A stretch of 64,000 nucleotides of DNA from Oscillospiraceae bacterium (GTDB lineage Bacteria; Bacillota; Clostridia; Oscillospirales; UBA929), in NCBI GenBank assembly GCA_009782215.1, contig WRKO01000006.1:1-64000 (forward strand). The letters run 5' to 3'. The position numbers and the translations under genes were made by a program. Positions 59,374 through 64,000 of the stretch are shown here, in pieces; position 1 is the first letter of the stretch, and each line of letters begins with the position of its first letter. The notes under the pieces are model-generated. The model made no database searches, was not told where the DNA came from, and worked only from the letters and a program-made list of their open reading frames with translations.

Positions 59374-59652
59374 ATGAAACGGCATGAGCCAGTCCAGATA
59401 AACGAAACGGAACTGCACGCGGTCACGGGCGGCGGCGGGAACGATTACTACGACCCGATTCAATGCTTCCTGCCAAAGCCGGACAGCCGGTGCCGCATCA
59501 GAAACGGCGGCCTCCGCTGCCTTCATATGAGAATCGAAACGATGATGGCCGGCGCGTCTGAAAAATATCGCTATATCTGCGCGAAAGGCTGCTTTGATTA
59601 TCTGTCAGACTGCAAATTGCATGAAAATAATTTTCCAACTACACCACCGTAG
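59374..59652 (+). CDS. Precursor peptide 1: 20-residue GG leader and Cys-rich core
   Basis: 92 residues. The leader ends INETELHAVTGG at residue 20, the C39-type double-glycine site. The core of about 72 residues has six cysteines, a YDPIQC motif shared with precursors 2 and 3, and ends in YICAKGCFDYLSDC plus a proline-rich tail. AAAGGAG lies 9 nt before the ATG. It directly follows the exporter genes. The last codons (PTTPP, stop) are read from the promoter box of the next unit, so this 3' end and the regulatory site overlap. Function as an exported peptide (bacteriocin, signal) is inferred. Confidence 0.8.
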   Translation: MKRHEPVQINETELHAVTGGGGNDYYDPIQCFLPKPDSRCRIRNGGLRCLHMRIETMMAGASEKYRYICAKGCFDYLSDCKLHENNFPTTPP

Positions 59653-59685
59653 GTGCTTACTATGACGTGAAATGTCTGATATGCT
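59622..59685 (+). promoter_or_regulatory. Second copy of the activator-box promoter, driving precursors 2-5
   Basis: An A/T dyad (59622-59637), then AACTACACCACC (59637-59648), then an extended -10 TGATATGCT with TATGCT at 59680-59685. The box-to-hexamer distance is 31 nt, identical to the vanX promoter. There is no -35 hexamer (TTACTA at 59657-59662). Predicted start is near 59692. Confidence 0.6.
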
Positions 59686-59796
59686 TGAAAAAAATCGGGA
59701 ATCGAACGTGACATAGGGGGTTTGAAAATGGGCGATGATGAACAACTGCGCGAGGCAAACAACGGAAACACAAAAAATAATGGGGAGGATATCAAA

Positions 59797-60066
59797 ATGA
59801 ATGAGCGGAAAACAGACGAACTGACAGAAACAGAACTGGACGCCGTCGCGGGCGGGGCCACGACAAACCGTTACAATCCGGCGGAATGCTCTAAGCACAA
59901 TGACGTCCACTACAACTGCGTCGGCTTTTTGTCGGGCAACTGGTGCGACCACTACAGGCGAACCATTGATAACTCCAGCGAGTGGGAAACGAAGATTTAC
60001 AGACGGTGCGTCATGGGCTTCTTTGACGTTACCGAAACCCAAGCAAAAGACCCCGGCCTGACATAA
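59797..60066 (+). CDS. Precursor peptide 2: short GG leader and WCDHY-type Cys core
   Basis: 89 residues from ATG 59797 (GGGGAGG 8 nt upstream). An upstream in-frame ATG at 59728 also has a good site (AGGGGG, 7 nt) and would add 23 residues; I prefer 59797 because it gives a 20-residue leader, equal to precursor 1, ending ELTETELDAVAGG. The core contains NRYNPAEC, NCVGFLSGNWCDHY and YRRCVMGFFD, with four cysteines. The same core type occurs in precursor 3 behind an unrelated leader. Confidence 0.8.
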   Translation: MNERKTDELTETELDAVAGGATTNRYNPAECSKHNDVHYNCVGFLSGNWCDHYRRTIDNSSEWETKIYRRCVMGFFDVTETQAKDPGLT

Positions 60067-60106
60067 CCCAAGGCGGCCCCAAACGGAACACAAGGAGGAA
60101 ATGAAA

Positions 60107-60523
60107 ATGAACCAAATGCAAGCGTTTATCGAAAAAGCCAGAAGTGACAAGGACTTGATGGCACGGCTTGACGCCCTTGGCGCAAGCGGCGCGGAAATGG
60201 AAAAGGTCGTGGCCCTAGCCGCTGAGTACGGCTTCACCGTCACGGAGGAAGACTGCCGGCAAGCCGCCGCCCGGGCGTGTCCGCATAAAGCGGGAAAGCT
60301 GGCGGAGGAGGACTTAGAAGCTGTGGCGGGGGCATTTGGCACCGAAAACCGCTACGACCCGGCTGTCTGCGGACAGTATACCAGAGTGCATTTTAACTGC
60401 GTCGGCTTTTTGGGCGGACACTGGTGTGACCATTACGTGCAGAAAACCATCAAAAGCGGTCATTGCCGATACAAATGCAATATGGGCTATTATGAGTATG
60501 AGTTGATCGGCGCCGGACATTAA
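60107..60523 (+). CDS. Precursor peptide 3: Nif11-type leader and WCDHY-type Cys core
   Basis: 138 residues. The N-terminal 76 residues are a Nif11-like leader (MNQMQAFIEKARSDKDLMAR..., then AAEYGFTVTEED) that ends EEDLEAVAGA, a GA rather than GG cleavage site. The core repeats precursor 2: ENRYDPAVC, NCVGFLGGHWCDHY and YKCNMGYYEYE, with five cysteines. ATG 60107 lies 8 nt after AAGGAGG, so it is preferred to ATG 60101. No modification enzyme is encoded nearby. Confidence 0.85.
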   Translation: MNQMQAFIEKARSDKDLMARLDALGASGAEMEKVVALAAEYGFTVTEEDCRQAAARACPHKAGKLAEEDLEAVAGAFGTENRYDPAVCGQYTRVHFNCVGFLGGHWCDHYVQKTIKSGHCRYKCNMGYYEYELIGAGH

Positions 60524-60550
60524 ACAGGGCGAAATAAGGAGGCTTACAAA

Positions 60551-60782
60551 ATGAACCAAATGAAAGCGTTCATCGAAAAAGCGAGGAATGACAGCAAGCT
60601 GGCGGTTGAGCTTACCGCGCTCGGCATCACCGGCGCGGAGCCGGACGAAATCGTCGCCGTAGCCGCCGAACACGGCTTCACCATCACGGCCGAAGACCTC
60701 CGGCAAGCCGCCACGGGGGGATAGCGAGCCGTTCCTGCACATATGCGCCAAGGGCTGTTTTTATTACGAAACGGACAATTAG
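60551..60782 (+). pseudogene. Precursor peptide 4: Nif11-type leader, core out of frame after a G6 run
   Basis: ATG 60551 opens a Nif11 leader nearly identical to precursor 3 (MNQMKAFIEKARNDSK..., AAEHGFTITAEDLRQAA) but stops at 60722-60724, after 57 residues, just past a run of six G (60715-60720). In the +1 frame the sequence continues SEPFLHICAKGCFYYETDN to a stop at 60780-60782, and ICAKGCF.Y matches the core end of precursor 1. Loss of one G would restore a fused leader-core peptide, though still without a GG site. It is a decayed gene, a phase-variable gene or a sequencing error. Confidence 0.7.
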
Positions 60783-60852
60783 GAGCGGTTAAGAAATATG
60801 GAACATATGCACGCGCCGAAAAAAACAACGTATGAAAGGAAGAATTGAAACC

Positions 60853-61176
60853 ATGTCAAAGATGAAATTAACCAAAGAGGAAGTCAACGTAAAGCTCAAC
60901 GAGGCGATGAAGGCCGGGAAGCTGCAAAAATCGGGGAAAACGGCGGAGCTTTCCGCCGAACAGCTCGAAGGGGTCACCGGCGGGGTGGGCGCGTGGGCGT
61001 TTGAACACGAAGGCGACGTCTGGTCTGTGGTGTGCAACAAAAACGAAACGACAAACGCGCTGCTGGAAAACTGCCTCGTCTACGAAAAAGCGTGCCAATA
61101 CGCCAGCCCCGGCGCAACGTCCTGCTTCAACTGCCAGCATTTCTACATAGGCAATCTGGGGATAAGGACGGAGTAA
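60853..61176 (+). CDS. Precursor peptide 5: GG leader and five-Cys core
   Basis: 107 residues from ATG 60853 (AAAGGAAG about 10 nt upstream; ATG 60832 overlaps that region). The leader is lysine-rich and helical and ends LSAEQLEGVTGG near residue 44. The core of about 63 residues has five cysteines (VVC, ENC, KAC, SCFNC) and no similarity to the WCDHY cores. It is the last gene of the precursor run and is followed by a GC-rich hairpin. Confidence 0.78.
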   Translation: MSKMKLTKEEVNVKLNEAMKAGKLQKSGKTAELSAEQLEGVTGGVGAWAFEHEGDVWSVVCNKNETTNALLENCLVYEKACQYASPGATSCFNCQHFYIGNLGIRTE

Positions 61177-61220
61177 GGGCCTTTCGTCCCTACGGGGGGC
61201 TTTGTTGGTTGGCCTTTCTG

Positions 61221-61245
61221 CCTCTCCCGCCGAAGGCGGGAGAGG
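61221..61245 (+). terminator. GC-rich hairpin after the precursor genes
   Basis: Perfect 11-bp stem (61221-61231 with 61235-61245) and GAA loop. It lies 44 nt after the last precursor and before the next promoter. It lacks a T-run, so termination would be weak or factor-dependent; it could equally be a dispersed intergenic repeat. Confidence 0.45.
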
Positions 61246-61338
61246 CTCGATTAGGCCGCCGGGGGGCTTGACAAGCCATAATTTCGGGGTGGAATGGGAA
61301 CTTTTTGAGAGGGTTTTCAAATATTTTTCAAAAAAGAC

Positions 61339-61367
61339 TTGACATGATAGTAACAAAGCTGTAAAAT
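61339..61367 (+). promoter_or_regulatory. Vegetative promoter of the two-component system
   Basis: TTGACA (61339-61344), 17-bp spacer, TAAAAT (61362-61367). Predicted start is near 61374, leaving a leader of about 100 nt before the kinase gene. An A/T-rich inverted repeat lies just upstream. Confidence 0.8.
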
Positions 61368-61393
61368 GGTATCCTAGGAGAATAACGCTCATC

Positions 61394-61420
61394 GGGAACC
61401 GGGCTTTTGCGCCGGTTCCC
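61394..61420 (+). other. Leader-RNA hairpin before the kinase gene
   Basis: Perfect 9-bp stem (61394-61402 with 61412-61420) inside the predicted 5' untranslated leader, followed by CGCCTTTT. It could act as a weak attenuator. Confidence 0.4.
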
Positions 61421-61476
61421 CGCCTTTTGGGAGACGGGCGGCCGGGGACGGGACGCCCTTACGGGAGCGGGTAGGG

Positions 61477-62544
61477 ATGCAGAAGCTGACTGATAAGCTG
61501 GTTTTGTTCGGGATGTGCCTGCTGGCGCTGTCATTTTCCGAGCTTGGATGGCGGTCTGTCATGGCGATGCTGCTGGCGGTGGCCGTCAGCTCGCTCTCGG
61601 GATATCTTGAAAACAAAGTCTCCGCCGGCCTGTGCGTGGGATATATCGGCGCGTGCCTGTTTGTCCCGGCCTTCATCCCGTTCATGCCGCTGATTGTGTA
61701 TGACAGCGCCGGGCTGCGGTGGCGTCCGCTCCGTTTTGTCTGGGCGGCGGCGCTGACGGTCTGCTTTTTTGCCGTTCCCCCGCAGGTTTCGCTCATCATC
61801 GCGCTGGCCTCCGGCGCGGCGTTCCTGCTGCACGTCAGGACGGCGGCGCAGCTAAAAGCCCGCGCCGAGCTGTTCGCGGCGCTGGACAGCGCCAAGGAGC
61901 GCACCGCGCTGCTGGAGCTGAAAAACCGCGAGCTGATGGAAAAGCAGGACTATGAGGTCAGGCTGGCGACGCTGTCGGAGCGCAACCGCATCGCGCGCGA
62001 AATCCACGACAACGTCGGGCATCTGCTGACGCGCTCCCTGCTGCAAATCGGGGCGCTGCGCGTGACGCGCGCCGGCGACGGCGGTCTGGCAAACGAGCTG
62101 GACTGGGTGAAGGGCACGCTGTCGGACGCGATGGACAGCATCCGCAGCAGCGTCCACGACCTGCACGGCGAATCGTTCGACCTCAAAGACCGGCTGGAGA
62201 CGATGGCAAGCGGGTTTACCTTCTGCCCCGTCAAGCTGAGCTATGACGCCGGGGATTTGCCCGCCGAGGTGAAATACTGCTTCACGGCCATTGTGCGCGA
62301 GGCCCTCAGCAACATCGCGCGGCACAGCGACGCGTCCGGGGCGTCGGTCACCGTGACGGAGCATCCCGCGTTCTGCCGCCTTCTGATCGCGGACAACGGG
62401 ACGGTTAAGCCGGACAAAGGCCCGAAAGGAATCGGCCTGCAAAACATGGCCGACCGCGTGGAATCCCTCGGCGGCATCTTCCGGGCGGAATACGACAAGG
62501 GGTTCAGGATATTCATATCGGTTCCCAAGGGAGGGGTTTTGTGA
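61477..62544 (+). CDS. Sensor histidine kinase, NarL/DesK type (HisKA_3)
   Basis: 355 residues: about five hydrophobic helices in the first 120 residues with no large extracellular domain, a coiled linker, then a HisKA_3 domain with the phospho-acceptor His in AREIHDNVGHLLTRSL (near residue 178). The HATPase contains REALSNIARHSDASG (N-box), LLIADNG and KGIGLQNMADRVESLGG. Few extracellular loops suggest sensing within the membrane, as in DesK/LiaS-type kinases that respond to envelope stress. It overlaps its response regulator gene by 4 nt. Confidence 0.92.
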   Translation: MQKLTDKLVLFGMCLLALSFSELGWRSVMAMLLAVAVSSLSGYLENKVSAGLCVGYIGACLFVPAFIPFMPLIVYDSAGLRWRPLRFVWAAALTVCFFAVPPQVSLIIALASGAAFLLHVRTAAQLKARAELFAALDSAKERTALLELKNRELMEKQDYEVRLATLSERNRIAREIHDNVGHLLTRSLLQIGALRVTRAGDGGLANELDWVKGTLSDAMDSIRSSVHDLHGESFDLKDRLETMASGFTFCPVKLSYDAGDLPAEVKYCFTAIVREALSNIARHSDASGASVTVTEHPAFCRLLIADNGTVKPDKGPKGIGLQNMADRVESLGGIFRAEYDKGFRIFISVPKGGVL

Positions 62545-63167
62545 AAATCATCATCATCGACGACGACAGCTTCATCTGCGCCTCGCTCAAGACCATTTTG
62601 CAGGCCGACCCCGGCATCGAGGTGGCCGCCTCCGGCACAAGCGGCGAGGAGGCCATCGCGCTGTATGACAGCGTCCGCCCGGACATTTTGCTGATGGATA
62701 TTCAGATGGGCGGCGTCAGCGGGCTGGAGGCGGGCGAACGGATTCTGCAAAAGCACCCGGACGCGAAAATCCTGCTGCTGACCACCTTTTCAGACAGCGA
62801 ATACATCATAAAGGCGCTGCGCATGGGCGCGAAGGGGTATCTGATTAAGGAAAACGCCGAGGCCATCGCTCCGGCGCTCAAGGCCGTGATGTCGGGGCAG
62901 AGCGTGTTCGGAAGCGAAATCGTGGCGAAGCTGCCGGGGTTTTTAGACAGCCACCGGAAGCCCGACCTGTCCGGCCGCAGCATCGGCGGGCGCGAGACGG
63001 ACATCATAGAGCTGGTGGCAAAGGGGCTGAACAACAAGGAGATTGCGGACGCCCTTTTCCTGAGCGAGGGCACGGTGCGGAATTACCTCAGCATCATCCT
63101 TGAAAAGCTGGATTTGAGGGACAGGACGCAGTTGGCGGTGTATTACCTCAATCTGCCAGCGTCCTGA
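62541..63167 (+). CDS. Response regulator, NarL/LiaR type
   Basis: Receiver domain with the phospho-acceptor aspartate in DILLMDIQMGGVSG (near residue 53) and a C-terminal LuxR helix-turn-helix (IGGRETDIIELVAKGLNN, then SEGTVRNYL). Translationally coupled to the kinase. It could regulate the adjacent peptide/export region, but neither of the two activator-box promoters lies directly in front of it. Its end overlaps the convergent nucleoside hydrolase gene by 20 nt. Confidence 0.93.
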   Translation: MKIIIIDDDSFICASLKTILQADPGIEVAASGTSGEEAIALYDSVRPDILLMDIQMGGVSGLEAGERILQKHPDAKILLLTTFSDSEYIIKALRMGAKGYLIKENAEAIAPALKAVMSGQSVFGSEIVAKLPGFLDSHRKPDLSGRSIGGRETDIIELVAKGLNNKEIADALFLSEGTVRNYLSIILEKLDLRDRTQLAVYYLNLPAS

Positions 63168-63999
63168 ACAAATCGGTGAAAATCGCGTCCCGGTCTACGC
63201 GCTCGATGACCCGGCACGGCCGCCGGCTCTCGTCAAACGTATAGGTGTGATTGTACCCGCAAATGGGGGAGGGGACAATCCGCCCGTCCATAAACGCCGG
63301 GTCGGTGAACCACGCGACGGCGGCGACGTCCCAAATCACCCGGCTCCACGCCGTCCCGCCCGCGTAGCCGGCCACCTCGTCGCCGACATGGCTCACCAGA
63401 TAGTCGCACAGCGCGTTTTTCCCGCGCAGCCAGCAGTCCAGCTCGGGGCCCGTGGTGCGAAGCTCCGACACCACGCCCATGCAGGGGAGCTGGATGACCG
63501 GGGCGCCGGAATCAAAGACGGCGCGCGCCGCGGCCACGTCCTGCTGCATATTGAACTCCCGCGTATCCGGCCAGTGTCTGGCGTGACCGCCCAGCCAGAC
63601 GACGGCGCACCGCTCCGCCATAGACGGATCCAGCAGCAGCGCCGAGGCGACGTTGGTAATCGCGCCGATGGCGATGATATACAGCAGCCCGTCCTCCGGC
63701 CCGGCTTTGGAAAGCCGAACCAGCTCCCTCGCGGCGGGACTGACGACCGGGGTCGCTTCGTCGGGCAGATACGTCTCGGAGCCTTCAAACACGGGAATCT
63801 CCCCGCGGCCCGTCAGACGCAGAATGTGCAGAATTTCCTCATAGCTCAGGCGCATCCCTTCCGCGGGGCTTTTGGACTTCTCGTTGTGGAACGGCGCGGC
63901 CGTCAGCGCCGGAATGTCGAATATCTCCGGCTTTTTGAGCATATACGCCAGCGCGAACTGGTCGTCGATTTCGTTGTACGCGTCTGTGTCAAGCACGGC
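63148..63999 (-). CDS. Nucleoside hydrolase-like protein, 5'-truncated by window edge
   Basis: Inosine-uridine-preferring nucleoside hydrolase family. The calcium/ribose-binding motif near the N terminus, LDTDAYNEIDDQFALAYML, is of the variant DxDxxxxxDD form. Later family marks are IIAIGAITNVASAL, the VVWLGG segment, EFNMQQDVAAARAVF and DVAAVAWFTDP. The frame stays open to the right edge, and the first visible start (GTG at 63996) directly precedes the motif, so a few N-terminal residues are missing. It would hydrolyse ribonucleosides or a related N-glycoside. Convergent with the response regulator. Confidence 0.85.
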   Translation of the reverse strand, partial: AVLDTDAYNEIDDQFALAYMLKKPEIFDIPALTAAPFHNEKSKSPAEGMRLSYEEILHILRLTGRGEIPVFEGSETYLPDEATPVVSPAARELVRLSKAGPEDGLLYIIAIGAITNVASALLLDPSMAERCAVVWLGGHARHWPDTREFNMQQDVAAARAVFDSGAPVIQLPCMGVVSELRTTGPELDCWLRGKNALCDYLVSHVGDEVAGYAGGTAWSRVIWDVAAVAWFTDPAFMDGRIVPSPICGYNHTYTFDESRRPCRVIERVDRDAIFTDLFRTLAD

Positions 64000-64000
64000 G

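Noticed and set aside
59728-60066. Longer start for precursor 2 at 59728
   Set aside because: It has a good ribosome binding site, but it would give a 43-residue leader unlike precursor 1; the inner start also has a strong site. Left as an alternative.
60798-60848. 16-codon open frame after precursor 4
   Set aside because: Too short, no GG site, no cysteine, and it runs into the ribosome binding site of precursor 5.

Overview
The window looks like a chromosomal segment of a Gram-positive, SLH-layer-bearing member of the Bacillota, probably class Clostridia. This rests on moderately high GC, strong AGGAGG-type ribosome binding sites, YesM/YesN two-component systems with LplB/YtcP-type sugar permeases, S-layer-homology domains, SpoIIAA-like STAS proteins and NHLP-type peptide exporters. 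The species cannot be named from the sequence. I saw no tRNA, rRNA, CRISPR array, transposase or phage gene. Genes are densely packed, with many 4-nt start/stop overlaps, and most of the DNA is in a few long operons.

Layout. (1) 1-4665: two FtsX-type ABC permeases; the first runs off the left edge. (2) 4673-13217, minus strand: YesN-like regulator, YesM-like kinase, two uroporphyrinogen-decarboxylase-like proteins and a GH2 beta-galactosidase. (3) 13437-36385, plus strand: a Gram-positive polysaccharide-utilisation locus. It has an Lpl-type ABC importer, a secreted foldase, a 3436-residue SLH-anchored protein with two beta-helix domains, a GH130 enzyme, an FGGY kinase, a GH4 glycosidase, an AgaS-type isomerase, a HAD phosphatase, a GatZ-family protein and an esterase, and it ends at a bidirectional terminator. 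(4) A minus-strand MerR regulator with a 19-bp-spacer promoter. (5) 37449-44477: a maltodextrin operon (triple-CBM26 surface protein, MalE/F/G-type importer, GH13 maltodextrin hydrolase, LacI regulator). (6) 44482-61176: a MalT-like LuxR regulator, divergent from a single run of genes that ends in a NHLP peptide exporter and a set of cysteine-rich precursor peptides. (7) 61339-63167: a NarL-type two-component system. (8) A nucleoside hydrolase cut by the right edge.

The most interesting part is region 6. From 47189 to 59652 the genes run without a gap larger than about 45 nt: VanX-like D-Ala-D-Ala dipeptidase, STAS protein, degenerate HATPase-like protein, a fused substrate-binding/permease protein with split and permuted binding domains, its ATPase with a second HATPase-like domain fused at the C terminus, an SLH-anchored S66 LD-carboxypeptidase, the three-part NHLP exporter (one subunit with a C39 peptidase) and a Cys-rich GG-leader peptide. 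The promoter in front of vanX and a second promoter inside the end of the first peptide gene share an identical 12-nt box (47134-47145; 59637-59648) at exactly the same distance from extended -10 elements, with no -35 element. This predicts one activator, plausibly the divergent LuxR/MalT-like protein, controlling both the envelope/transport/export operon and four further precursor genes. No RiPP modification enzyme is encoded in the window. I infer a regulated secretion system for cysteine-rich peptides with linked cell-wall peptidases and a sensory transporter; I know of no description of this combination.
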